A stretch of 64,000 nt of DNA. It comes from Massilia sp. Root418. Lineage in GTDB: Bacteria > Pseudomonadota > Gammaproteobacteria > Burkholderiales > Burkholderiaceae_D. The position numbers and the translations under genes were made by a program. Of the stretch, positions 41,831 through 50,761 are shown piece by piece. The notes under the pieces were generated by a model that did no database searches, was not told the DNA's origin, and saw nothing but the letters and a program-made list of their open reading frames with translations. Position 1 is the stretch's first letter; each line of letters starts with the position of its first letter. Location of the stretch: contig NZ_LMEC01000020.1 in the NCBI RefSeq assembly GCF_001425265.1, positions 706,707-770,706 on the forward strand, in the 5' to 3' direction.

Positions 41831-44800
41831 TCAGAACGAGTAGCGCGCCTGCAGGGTGAAGCGGCGGCCGGTGAAGAAGGCCGAGCGGTCTTTCAAGCCG
41901 ATCCCCTGCTGCATGTACTGCTTGTACAGCGCGTTGTTCAGGTTCTGCGCCTCGAAGGCCACGCTCAGGTTGTCGGTCGCCTTGTAGTGCACGCCCAGGT
42001 CAAGCTGGCCGTAGTCACCGCCCCAGGTTGGCAGCGCGTAGTTCACCGAGTAGGCCTGGCCGAAGTTCGGGCTGGCCGGGTTGCGGTCGATACCGTCGTT
42101 GCTGGCCGTGCCGTAGGCGTTGGCCGCCTGCAGGTACTTGCCGCGCCAGGTGTAGGCCAGGCGGGTGGACAGCGGGCCGTGGTCGTAAAGCAGCGCCAGG
42201 TTGTAGGCGTTCTTAGACATGCCCACCATCGGCAGGCCGCCCAGCACATGGCCGTCCGTGTCGCAGCCGGCCAGGTCACGGGCCAGGTTGGCATCCATCG
42301 TGTCCTTCGGCGTGCACCAGCTGCGGGTCACCGGCGAACCGAGGTTCATGCGGCTGTCGATATAGGTGTAGTTGCCGGACACGCCCAGGCCGGCCAGCAG
42401 GCCTGGCAGCTTGTCGAAGTACTGCTGGTAGCCGATCTCCGCGCCGCGCGCCCGGCCCGTCGCGCCGTTGACCTGCGACGTGATCAGGAAGTCGTGCGGC
42501 TGGCCGGCAGTGTCGTTCAGGCGGTAGGTCGTGGTCTGCCCGATGATGATGTCCTTCAGGCGCTTGTTGAACAGCGACACGGTGAACGAGCTGCTGCGGC
42601 CGAAGTAGTACTCGCCAGTCAGGTCGAAGTTATTCGACAGCACCGGGAGCAGCATCGGGTTGCCCCTGGCGGAACCCTGGTAGGCAATCGAGTCCAGCAC
42701 CGGCTGGTTGGTGACCGCATCCTGGTGCGTGTTGATCTTCTGCTCCAGCGTGGTGTAAGCCTGCATCTGGTAGAAGTCCGGACGCGTCATGCCTTTCGAG
42801 AGGGCGGTACGGAACTGCAGCTCGTTGTTGACCTTCATGCGCAGGTTCAGGCTGGGCAGCGTGTTGGTGTAGCTGTTGTCGAAGGTCTGCTTGTCGGACT
42901 GCTTCGGAATCACCGGCACGCCCGGCTGGTTCGTGGTCGGCGGGGTGAACAGCGTGTAGCCTTCCGCCGTCGAGGTGGTGCGCACCACCCGCACGCCCAC
43001 GTTGCCGTCCACCGGATAAGGCAGCACGTTGTCGAAGGCGAAGCGCAGCTGGGCAAACGCCGCCCTGGTCTTTTCCTGCTGCAGGTTCAGGCCCTTGTCG
43101 TCGCCATAGGGCGCATACTGCCAGGACTGGGTGCACGGCGATTTGCAGACCATCTGCGTGTAGCTGTGCAGTTTCTCGAAGCCGCCCGGCGGCGTGCCTT
43201 GCGACCAGGACAGGTCCGGCGCCACCACTTGCGGCGGGGTGGGCATTTTGCCGTTGAAGAAATTGTTGAACGTCAGCGGCGTGGTGCCGCCGGCAAAGCG
43301 CGGATCGCTCAGGTAGGCCAGCTTGCTCAATGGCTGCCATGAATCGCCGACCGCCCAGGGCTGCGTGATCTGCGCCCATTCGGTGTCGTGCGTGGAGCGC
43401 GTCTGCGCGTCGCGGTCGGTGAAGCGCGCGCCGAAACGCAAGTCCTGCAGCACCGGGCTGTCGAAAGTGTATTTCGCGTCCAGGCGGACCGCCGTTTGCG
43501 TCGCCTTGGCGGTGTCGCGGTGTTCCTGGGCGAAGCCCCAGTAGTAGTTGGCGGGATTGGCCAGGTGGGCGCGGTCCGCATCGTCGAAAACGAAGCGCGG
43601 CGGCGACACGCTCAGGTCCAGCGTTTCCTTGGGAATGTAGCCGCCCAGGCCGACCGTGTTGTCGAAGCCGGTGGTGGTGGCCTTGATGCGCTGCACGTCC
43701 GAGCGGAACACCCACTGGTCGCTGGCGCGCCAGCTCAGGTTCCAGGAGATGTCGCGCGTCTCGGCTTCGCGGCCCACGGCGCGGGTGTTGGTGCCGAAGC
43801 CCACGCCCGGTTCGGTCGGCGCGCGCAGCGTGCCTTTCAGCAGCGCGCCCTTGTCGTCGAAGGTGGCGCCGGCGTCGAGCTTGATGGTGGCCGGATTGGC
43901 GGACTGGAACAGCGACGCCTCCGTGGTGTCCATTTCGTACTTCGAGTTGAAGAAGGTCAGCGAGGAAGCCCACGCGTCCTTCTTCCACTGCAGCGCGCCG
44001 TACAGGCCCTTGCGGTCGCGGTCGAAATCGCCCCGGTTCCAGGAGCCGCCGCCAGGCACCCAGCGCAGCTTGCCGCTGCTGTCGCCGACCACCGCGTCGG
44101 TGCGGGGAATGTAGGGCGACACGGCCAGGCCGTCGCTGCGCGTCTTGATGCGCGAGCCGGCCACGTCGATCAGCGCGCCGACCTGGCCGATGCTGGTGTC
44201 CCAGCGGTCCGACAGCAGGCCGGAGAACGACGGCGCCACCTTGCCGCGCAGCTGCGAGCGCGTGGCTTCCACCGAAATGGCGCCCTTGCGGCCCTTGTAG
44301 TCAAACGGCATGGCGGTGCGCAGGTTGACCAGGCCGCCCACTGCGCCCTCGATCTGCTCCGCGGACGGGCTCTTGTAGACGTCCACGCCGGCCATCAGTT
44401 CCGGCGGCACGTCTTCGAAGCTCAGCGAGCGGCCGCCGTTGGCGGAGAAGGAGTCGCGGCCATTGAGTTCGGAGCGCACGTAGCTCATGCCGCGGATCGA
44501 CACGCCGGTGCCTTCGGCGGCGAAGCGCATGATGCCGTCGCCCACGCCCTGCTGCGGGTCCATGCGGTTCATGGTGCGGTCGATCGTCACGCCCGGCATG
44601 CGCTGCAGTACCTCGGTCACCGACTTGTCCGGCAGCTTGCCCATGTCGTCGGCCACGATCGAATCGACGATTTCATCCGCGTCCTGTTTGCGCTTCTGAG
44701 CCGATTCCAGCGCCGCGCGCTGGCCGACCACGACCACCGTGCTGCCGTTGCCGTCGCCGCCGCTCTTCGCGGCCGGCGCCGCTTGCGCCCAGGCCGCGCC

Positions 44801-44863
44801 GCTGGCCATCAGGGCAATCTGCGCGACGCCCATGGCGATCGCCGTTTTTCTAAAGTTTTTCAA
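41831..44863 (-). CDS. TonB-dependent receptor, Xanthomonas/Caulobacter oligosaccharide type
   Basis: A 1010-residue outer-membrane receptor. The start is a TTG at 44863 behind AGGGACGAG; the signal peptide ends near SGAAWAQA. The plug has VVVVGQRAALESAQKRKQDAD, LPDKSVTEVLQRMPGVTIDR and GVSIRGMSYVRSELNGRDSF, signatures of the TonB_Xanth_Caul class that imports plant oligosaccharides. The barrel ends TLQARYSF with terminal Phe. It leads an operon with GH35, GH31 and a halogenase homologue. A candidate XylR site lies 97 bp upstream. Substrate is inferred as xyloglucan-derived oligosaccharide from the downstream enzymes. Confidence 0.9.
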   Translation of the reverse strand: MKNFRKTAIAMGVAQIALMASGAAWAQAAPAAKSGGDGNGSTVVVVGQRAALESAQKRKQDADEIVDSIVADDMGKLPDKSVTEVLQRMPGVTIDRTMNRMDPQQGVGDGIMRFAAEGTGVSIRGMSYVRSELNGRDSFSANGGRSLSFEDVPPELMAGVDVYKSPSAEQIEGAVGGLVNLRTAMPFDYKGRKGAISVEATRSQLRGKVAPSFSGLLSDRWDTSIGQVGALIDVAGSRIKTRSDGLAVSPYIPRTDAVVGDSSGKLRWVPGGGSWNRGDFDRDRKGLYGALQWKKDAWASSLTFFNSKYEMDTTEASLFQSANPATIKLDAGATFDDKGALLKGTLRAPTEPGVGFGTNTRAVGREAETRDISWNLSWRASDQWVFRSDVQRIKATTTGFDNTVGLGGYIPKETLDLSVSPPRFVFDDADRAHLANPANYYWGFAQEHRDTAKATQTAVRLDAKYTFDSPVLQDLRFGARFTDRDAQTRSTHDTEWAQITQPWAVGDSWQPLSKLAYLSDPRFAGGTTPLTFNNFFNGKMPTPPQVVAPDLSWSQGTPPGGFEKLHSYTQMVCKSPCTQSWQYAPYGDDKGLNLQQEKTRAAFAQLRFAFDNVLPYPVDGNVGVRVVRTTSTAEGYTLFTPPTTNQPGVPVIPKQSDKQTFDNSYTNTLPSLNLRMKVNNELQFRTALSKGMTRPDFYQMQAYTTLEQKINTHQDAVTNQPVLDSIAYQGSARGNPMLLPVLSNNFDLTGEYYFGRSSSFTVSLFNKRLKDIIIGQTTTYRLNDTAGQPHDFLITSQVNGATGRARGAEIGYQQYFDKLPGLLAGLGVSGNYTYIDSRMNLGSPVTRSWCTPKDTMDANLARDLAGCDTDGHVLGGLPMVGMSKNAYNLALLYDHGPLSTRLAYTWRGKYLQAANAYGTASNDGIDRNPASPNFGQAYSVNYALPTWGGDYGQLDLGVHYKATDNLSVAFEAQNLNNALYKQYMQQGIGLKDRSAFFTGRRFTLQARYSF

Positions 44864-44959
44864 TTTGCTCGTCCCTAATTATTTTAGTATCGGATCGCCT
44901 GCTGCCGGCTGCTACAACCGTGATAGCGATAATTCATTGTGCGACTTCGCCAGTGCCGC

Positions 44960-44980
44960 GGCAATTGCGAAAATCACCAA
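44960..44980. promoter_or_regulatory. Candidate XylR operator upstream of TonB receptor operon
   Basis: AATTGCGAAAATCACCAA (44963-44980), preceded by GGC, recurs with small changes at three other gene-start regions of the hemicellulose locus. It is 97 bp from the receptor start codon. Confidence 0.65.
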
Positions 44981-45013
44981 TACAACAAACAAAAAATCCG
45001 TCCGGCTGAAGGC

Positions 45014-46672
45014 TCAGACAATCTTGAGCGCGCTGGCGTAGGCCAGCGCCGGCCTGTCGGCCGGCAGCGTCACCTGCAGGCCCTGCGCGGTCTGGCGGAA
45101 CGCCAGCGCCTGCCCGCTGCCCACCAGTTCCACCCGCGCCACGCGCCGCTGCCAGTGCGCGCTGCCGCTGGCCATGGAAGCGATCGACACCTTGCCGCTC
45201 TCCGGCCAGCCCAGCACGAAGGCATACACCGCCTGGCCCTTGGCGGTGAAGCGGATATCGGCCGCCGAGAACGGCTTGCCCTTGCCTTCGTTGAAGCCGG
45301 CGCCCGAGAGCGGCGCTGCCGCTTCCGAGGCCACCGGGCCCTCACCGAACACTGCCCACGGCCGGGTGTCGTAGATGGCCTCGCCGTTCACGGCAGTCCA
45401 GCGGCCGATTTCCTCGACGATGGCGCGTTCCTGCTCGTCGATGGTGCCGTTGCCGCGCACCGGTACGCTGAGCAGCAGGTTGCCGTTCTTGCTGACCACG
45501 TCGATCAGCGTGTGCACCACCGTCTGCGCGCTCTTGTAGGCCTTGTTGTCGTACACGCGCCGGTCGTAGTGCCAGCTGCCGATGCAGGTGCAGGTCTGCC
45601 ACGGCAGCTCTTCGATCTTGTTGCTCTGGCCGCGCTCGATATCGAGCACCATGCTGCGGCGCTGCTGCGGGTTGAGGATCTTGCCGTTGACGACTACGTC
45701 GAGCTTGCCCTTGCGGGCGATGCTGCGGTTGTACATGTGCGCCGCCAGGCGCAGGCCGGCGTCGCTGAACGGCCACAGGGGCAGCACGGTGTCGTCGTAG
45801 TACACCATGTCCGGATCGTAGGAATCGATCAGGTCACGCGTGCGGGCGAAGAACTTGTCGCAATAGGCCTGGTCGGGGATCGACGCGCCGCCGCCCCAGT
45901 GCCACTGCTCGTGGTGCACGCCGCCGTCGCCGTCGGCCTTGCTCAGCGGGTGGTTCTGCGCGTACAGCGCCTGCGGGTCCAGCCCTTCCCACCAGGCGCC
46001 CTTGCCGTCCGCCCCGGCCAGCTTGCCGTCATAGGGAATGCCGGCGTAAGGGCCGCTCTTGTCCGCGCGCTGCGCGGTCTCGTACCAGGTCCAGGCGTGG
46101 GCCGCGTGCACGCTCACGCCGAAGCGCATGCCGTTGGCGCGCGCGGCCCTGCTCCAGCCGCCGATCAAGTCCTTGCGCGGGCCCATGTTCATGGCATTCC
46201 ACTGCGGCTGGTGGCGGCTGTTGTACAAGTCGAAGTTGTCGTGGTGGTTGGCCAGCGCCATGAAGTATCTGGCGCCGGCCTGCTTGTACAGCGCCATCAG
46301 CGCGTCCGGGTCCCACTGCTCGGCCTTCCATTGGCGGATCACGTCCTTGAAGCCGAACCTGGACGGGTGGCCGTATTTCTGCACGTGATAGCGGTAGGCG
46401 TCGCTGCCCTCCTCGTACATCAGCCGGCCGTACCAGTCGCCGAACTCCGGCTCGCATTGCGGCCCCCAGTGCGCCCAGATGCCGAACTTGGCGTTGCGGA
46501 ACCAGTCCGGCGTCTGGTACTTCTCCAGCGAGTTCCAGTCCGCCGAAAAGGGGCCGGCGGCGATGGCGCCTGGCGCCGGCTGCGACAGCGCATCGGCCGC
46601 GCGCGCAACGCGGGTAAGGGCCGCAGCCGGAATGGCCGCGCCCATCTGTTTCAAGAGCGCTCTGCGTTTCAT
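45014..46672 (-). CDS. GH29 alpha-L-fucosidase
   Basis: A 552-residue exported glycoside hydrolase. AGGAGACAC before the ATG at 46672 decides the start; a frame from 46699 lacks a ribosome site. The N-terminus is Tat-like (MKRRALLKQMGAAIPAAAL). GH29 motifs include WFRNAKFGIWAHWGPQ, YFMALANHHDNFDLYNS, and DMVYYDDTVLPLW with predicted nucleophile Asp293. A C-terminal beta-domain ends the protein. It would remove fucose from xyloglucan or other plant glycans, a job done by GH95 in Cellvibrio. Some GH29 clades have galactosidase or broader activity, so specificity is inferred. It is 45 bp downstream of a halogenase homologue on the same strand. Confidence 0.88.
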   Translation of the reverse strand: MKRRALLKQMGAAIPAAALTRVARAADALSQPAPGAIAAGPFSADWNSLEKYQTPDWFRNAKFGIWAHWGPQCEPEFGDWYGRLMYEEGSDAYRYHVQKYGHPSRFGFKDVIRQWKAEQWDPDALMALYKQAGARYFMALANHHDNFDLYNSRHQPQWNAMNMGPRKDLIGGWSRAARANGMRFGVSVHAAHAWTWYETAQRADKSGPYAGIPYDGKLAGADGKGAWWEGLDPQALYAQNHPLSKADGDGGVHHEQWHWGGGASIPDQAYCDKFFARTRDLIDSYDPDMVYYDDTVLPLWPFSDAGLRLAAHMYNRSIARKGKLDVVVNGKILNPQQRRSMVLDIERGQSNKIEELPWQTCTCIGSWHYDRRVYDNKAYKSAQTVVHTLIDVVSKNGNLLLSVPVRGNGTIDEQERAIVEEIGRWTAVNGEAIYDTRPWAVFGEGPVASEAAAPLSGAGFNEGKGKPFSAADIRFTAKGQAVYAFVLGWPESGKVSIASMASGSAHWQRRVARVELVGSGQALAFRQTAQGLQVTLPADRPALAYASALKIV

Positions 46673-46717
46673 GTGTCTCCTAGTTGTTGTGTTTTGCACC
46701 CGGCCGGGCGTGCCGGG

Positions 46718-48211
46718 TCAGCGCGCCAGCACGCTGCGCAGATAGGCGTCGTGGCTGGGCATGGCCGCCACCACGGCGGCGATGCTGGCGCGCCGCTGCA
46801 ATAGCGCCTGCCGCGCAGCCTCGGGCGCCATCTCGCGCAGCGCGGGGTCGGCGCGTTCGGGCCAGTGGCCCATGCCGGCGTGGATCGCCAGCCAGCTGGT
46901 GGCGTCGAAACCCTCATCGCTGTACTGGTGCAGCGCGCCGGTCTGGCGCCAGGCGTGGATCTTGAAGGCCAGCGTGTCCGGCAGTTCCATCGCCATCATT
47001 GCGCGCCACAGCTTGCTGTCGCGGCGCGCCGTCAGGCAGTAGTGCAGCATGATGAAATCGCGTACGCGCTCGAACTGGCGCACCATGCCGGCGTTGTAGT
47101 CCGCCACCGCCTGCCTGCCCGGCGCCGCGCCCTGCAGCAGCAGTTCGATCATCCGTCCCAGGCCGCTCTGCACCAGGAAGATGCTGGTGGACTCCAGCGG
47201 CTCCAGGAAGCCGGAGGACAGGCCCAGCGCCACCACGTTGTGCACCCAGAAGCGCGCGCGGTGGCCGGTGGTGAAGCGCAGCAGGCGCGGTTCGGCCAGC
47301 GGCGGTCCATCCATCTGCTCCAGCAGCTGGGTGCGGGCGCGCTCCTCGTCGATGTAGCGGCTGGCGAACACGTGGCCATGGCCGGTGCGGTTGCTCAGCG
47401 GGATGCGCCAGGCCCATCCCGCCTCCAGCGCGGTGGCGCGCGTGTACGGCGCCAGATCGGGGCCGTTGCGCCCGGATGGACAGGCCCAGGCCCGGTCCGC
47501 CGGCAGCCAGTGGCTGAAATCGACGAAGGGCTCGTCCAGGGTGCGGCCCAGCAGCAGCGACGCGAAGCCGGAACAGTCGATGAACAGGTCGCCCGCCACG
47601 GTGCGGCCGTCGGCCAGCCGCAGCTGGTTCACACCGCCGTCCGCGCGGCGCGCCACGTCCACGATGCGGCCTTCGGTGCGGCGCACGCCGCGTTTCAACG
47701 CCAGCGCGCGCAGGAAGCCGGCGTAGAGCACGGCATCGAAATGGTAGGCGTAGTTGAAGAACTGCTCGCGCTCCGGCGGCACCTGGAAGCGCCCCTGGCT
47801 GGCCATCACGCTCGGCAGGCATTGTTCACCCAAGGCGCCCAGGGCGTCGTCGCCGAGGCGGCGGTGCTGGCCCCACAGGGCCTGCGGCCCGGTCAGCGCG
47901 CCGAAGTCGCCGAAGGTATGGAAGTAGCGCTCGCCCTGCGTGCGCCAGTTGCAAAATTCGATGCCCAGCTTGTAGGTGCCGTTGGTGGCGCGCAGGAACT
48001 CGGCCTCGTCGATGCCGAGTATCTTGTGGAAGGCGCGGATGGAGGGGAAGGTGGCCTCCCCCACGCCGATGATGCCGATCTCCTCCGACTCCACCAGCTC
48101 CACCGTGCTTGCCGGCTGCGCCGTGGCCAGCGCGGTGGCCGCCATCCAGCCAGCTGCGCCGCCGCCCACGACAACGATGCGCTTGTACGCGCTGTGATTT
48201 GCCGCATCCAT
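46718..48211 (-). CDS. Flavin-dependent (tryptophan) halogenase homologue 2
   Basis: A 497-residue second member of the flavin-dependent halogenase family. The FAD motif IVVVGGGAAGWMAA, the catalytic-type Lys81 in GTYKLGIEFCNW, the WxWxIP-equivalent AGWAWRIPLS and GFLEPLESTSIF are all retained, so it is probably active. AGGG ahead of ATG 48211 decides the start; the much longer frame to 48754 would run through the divergent GH2 gene. It precedes GH29 on one transcript. It differs substantially from the copy at 35631, so it is not a recent duplication. It lies 57 bp from a candidate XylR site. Substrate unknown. Confidence 0.86.
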   Translation of the reverse strand: MDAANHSAYKRIVVVGGGAAGWMAATALATAQPASTVELVESEEIGIIGVGEATFPSIRAFHKILGIDEAEFLRATNGTYKLGIEFCNWRTQGERYFHTFGDFGALTGPQALWGQHRRLGDDALGALGEQCLPSVMASQGRFQVPPEREQFFNYAYHFDAVLYAGFLRALALKRGVRRTEGRIVDVARRADGGVNQLRLADGRTVAGDLFIDCSGFASLLLGRTLDEPFVDFSHWLPADRAWACPSGRNGPDLAPYTRATALEAGWAWRIPLSNRTGHGHVFASRYIDEERARTQLLEQMDGPPLAEPRLLRFTTGHRARFWVHNVVALGLSSGFLEPLESTSIFLVQSGLGRMIELLLQGAAPGRQAVADYNAGMVRQFERVRDFIMLHYCLTARRDSKLWRAMMAMELPDTLAFKIHAWRQTGALHQYSDEGFDATSWLAIHAGMGHWPERADPALREMAPEAARQALLQRRASIAAVVAAMPSHDAYLRSVLAR

Positions 48212-48267
48212 ATATCCCTCGCAATCCATGACTATGGCAAAGCATTGTGCTGGCAGGGCCGGGACGC

Positions 48268-48288
48268 GGCAATTGTGAAAATCGTTAA
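48268..48288. promoter_or_regulatory. Candidate XylR operator, halogenase 2 / GH2 divergent promoter
   Basis: AATTGTGAAAATCGTTAA follows GGC at 48268. A second GAAATC-like half (48299-48304) lies about 21 bp on, which would suit an AraC-type dimer. It is 57 bp from the halogenase start and 122 bp from GH2. Confidence 0.65.
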
Positions 48289-48409
48289 ACAGGCGAACGA
48301 AATCCGCCAGCCGGCCGCGCAGCGATTGCAGCGCGCGGCCCGGACACGGACAATGACGCGAGTTGACTACAGCACCACTGATGGCAGCATCACAACGATA
48401 AGGAGCAAC

Positions 48410-50446
48410 ATGGCGGCACGGGGACAGGCTTGGGCATGGTTTTTGGCGGCGGCGCTGCTGGCGCCCTGCGCCGCGCAGGCGCAACCGCGCGGCGTGATAG
48501 CGCTGGACGCGGACTGGCAGTTCCAGAAGGCCGGCCATCCCGGCTGGCAGGCGGTTACGCTGCCTCACAGCGCCGGCAACGCCGGCAACGCCGATGGCAG
48601 CGCCAGCCCGCAGCCCTACCGGGGCCGGGCCCTGTACCGGCGCGTGCTGGACCTGCCCGCCATGGCGCAGCCAGGCCGGCGCCACTACCTGGAATTCGAC
48701 GGCGCCATGCTGGTGACGCAGGTCAGCGTGAACGGCCGCCACGCCGGACGCCACGCGGGCGGCTTCGCGCGTTTCCGCTTCGACGTCACGCCGCTACTCA
48801 AGGCGGGCCGCAACGACATTGAGGTCAGCGTGGACAACGCGCCCGACGCCGACGTGCCGCCGCTGGGCGGCGACTACACCATGTTCGGCGGCCTGTACCG
48901 GCCAGTGCGCATGGTCAGCACCGCCGACGTGCACTTCGACATGCTGGACTACGGCGGCCCCGGCGTCTACTTCAAGGCCGCCGGGGTGTCGCCGGAACGC
49001 GCAGCGCTGACCTGGACCGCGCGCGTGGCGAATGACCGCCCCGGCCCGGTGCGCGCCACCGTCACCACCCGGCTGCGCGACGCCGAGCGGCGCGTGGTGG
49101 CCACGGCGCGCAAGACGGTCACCCTGCCGCCGCGCAACGTGACCGCCGTTGCCCTGGACAGCGTGCTGGCAGCGCCGCGCCTGTGGCAGGGCGTGCGCGA
49201 TCCCTACCTGTACACCAGCGAGGCCGAGCTAAGCATCGCCGGGGGCAAACCCACCTTGCTGGACCGGCTGTCCTTCCAGACCGGCATCCGCGACATCCGC
49301 CTCGATCCGGCCCGTGGCCTGCTGCTGAACGGCGCGCCCTACGCCGTGCACGGCGTGAACGTGCACCAGACCTCACTGCCCGGCAAAGGCCCGGCCGTCT
49401 CCGGCGCAGACATCGACGCGGACTACCGCATCCTCGCGGACCTGGGTGTGACCGGCCTGCGCTACGCCCACTACCAGCACCCGCAGCGCGCCTATGAGCT
49501 GGCCGATAGCCACGGCTGGCTGGTGTGGACCGAAGTACCGCTCACGGCGGCGGTGAACGGCAGCGCGGCGTTCCAGACCAACAGCGTGCAGCAGCTGCGC
49601 GAACTGATACGCCAGAACAGCAACCATCCCTCGGTGATGACCTGGGGCCTGGGCAATGAAATCTACAAGGTGGACGCCGCCAGCGCGCGCGTGCTGGCGC
49701 TGCTGCAGCGCATGGCGCGCGAGGAGGACGGCAGCCGTCCCACCGCCTACGCCAACTGCTGCGCGCCGGCGGACGGCCCGCAGGCATCGCATACCGACGC
49801 AATCGGATCGAACGTCTATTACGGCTGGTACGACGGCGAATTCGGCGAACTCGGTCCCTTCCTGGACCGCAACCGCGCGCTTCGCCCCGGCACGCCGCTG
49901 TCGGTGAGCGAATACGGCGCCGGCGGCAGCGCGCTGCAGCAGGAAGACCCACCGCGCCGCCCCAAGCCGGACGCGCGCTGGCACCCGGAACAGTACCAGG
50001 CCCTGTACCACGAAGCCGCGTGGCCCCAGCTGGCGGCGCGGCCGTGGCTGTGGGCCAACTTCATCTGGGTGGGATTCGACTTCCCGTCCGCCGGCCGCAA
50101 CGAGGGCGACAGCCCGGGCTTCAATGACAAGGGCCTGGTGAGTTTCGACCGGCGCGTGAAGAAGGACGCATATTTCTGGTATCAGGCCAACTGGAGCACC
50201 CCGCCCATGGTACACATCGCCTCGGGCCGCCACACGCAACGCCATGCGGCCGAGGTGCAGGTCAAGGTGTACAGCAACCAGGCCAGTGCCAGCCTGCGCG
50301 TGAACGGCGTGGAGCTGGGCGCCCGGCCCGTTACCGGCCGTGTCGCCGCATGGCCCGTGCGGCTGGCCGAAGGCGTCAACCGCATCGAGGTCACGGCAGG
50401 AAGCGCCGTCGACAGCGCGGAGTGGCACTACCAGCCGCAGAAGTAA
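48410..50446 (+). CDS. GH2 family glycoside hydrolase (beta-galactosidase/beta-glucuronidase type)
   Basis: A 678-residue exported enzyme. AAGGAG at 48400 fixes the ATG at 48410 and a signal peptide ends at AAQAQ. A sugar-binding jelly-roll (DADWQFQKAGHPGWQAVTLPHS, about residues 20-180) and an immunoglobulin-like domain precede the barrel. Predicted acid/base is Glu417 (VMTWGLGNEIYK) and nucleophile Glu501 (SVSEYGAGG). A short C-terminal beta-domain (EVQVKVYSNQASASLRVNG) ends it. Substrate class (galactoside, glucuronide, mannoside) is not decided by sequence; in this locus a beta-galactosyl or arabino/galactosyl side chain is plausible. It is divergent from the halogenase/GH29 unit. Confidence 0.88.
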   Translation: MAARGQAWAWFLAAALLAPCAAQAQPRGVIALDADWQFQKAGHPGWQAVTLPHSAGNAGNADGSASPQPYRGRALYRRVLDLPAMAQPGRRHYLEFDGAMLVTQVSVNGRHAGRHAGGFARFRFDVTPLLKAGRNDIEVSVDNAPDADVPPLGGDYTMFGGLYRPVRMVSTADVHFDMLDYGGPGVYFKAAGVSPERAALTWTARVANDRPGPVRATVTTRLRDAERRVVATARKTVTLPPRNVTAVALDSVLAAPRLWQGVRDPYLYTSEAELSIAGGKPTLLDRLSFQTGIRDIRLDPARGLLLNGAPYAVHGVNVHQTSLPGKGPAVSGADIDADYRILADLGVTGLRYAHYQHPQRAYELADSHGWLVWTEVPLTAAVNGSAAFQTNSVQQLRELIRQNSNHPSVMTWGLGNEIYKVDAASARVLALLQRMAREEDGSRPTAYANCCAPADGPQASHTDAIGSNVYYGWYDGEFGELGPFLDRNRALRPGTPLSVSEYGAGGSALQQEDPPRRPKPDARWHPEQYQALYHEAAWPQLAARPWLWANFIWVGFDFPSAGRNEGDSPGFNDKGLVSFDRRVKKDAYFWYQANWSTPPMVHIASGRHTQRHAAEVQVKVYSNQASASLRVNGVELGARPVTGRVAAWPVRLAEGVNRIEVTAGSAVDSAEWHYQPQK

Positions 50447-50536
50447 GGCTCTGCACGGGTTCGCGGGATACGCCCCCTGGACCTCAACCGGGCCGGCGGG
50501 GCGATACGGGGGGAGTCTCGATTTTTTCCGTTTTTA

Positions 50537-50735
50537 CTAAAATGTGCTAACCGCTACTACCTGGCGATATTCATCGATATTTCGCAGGTTTTTGCGCTAA
50601 GCGGGAACTAAACCGCACTAAGCGCGTCTAACGAATGTGAGCGGCAAGAACCAAGTGCCGTTTAGTGTTCGGCACCGCAATTTTAGTAAGCGGTAGCGCG
50701 CTGTAGTAAACCTTAGCGGTGGTTAGCAGCGTTTA
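50537..50735. repeat. Helically phased CTAA / TTAG tetramer array
   Basis: CTAA occurs at 50537, 50547, 50597, 50608, 50618 and 50628. Its complement TTAG occurs at 50662, 50683, 50713, 50723 and 50732. Most spacings are 9-11, 21, 30 or 50 bp, close to multiples of a helical turn, and orientation flips at the centre near 50645. The array fills the gap between GH2 and the gene at 50762, ending 27 bp before that start. It has the look of a multi-copy protein-binding region. Confidence 0.75.
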
Positions 50736-50761
50736 GTAAAACCCGATTTTCAGGAGGTCCC

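Noticed and set aside
46729..48754. A 678-residue reading of halogenase homologue 2
   Set aside because: The extra N-terminus crosses the divergent GH2 promoter and start; AGGG before ATG 48211 and the FAD motif directly after it support the shorter form.
46865..50446. An 1193-residue reading of the GH2 gene
   Set aside because: The first 515 codons would run antisense to the halogenase gene; AAGGAG and a signal peptide place the start at 48410.
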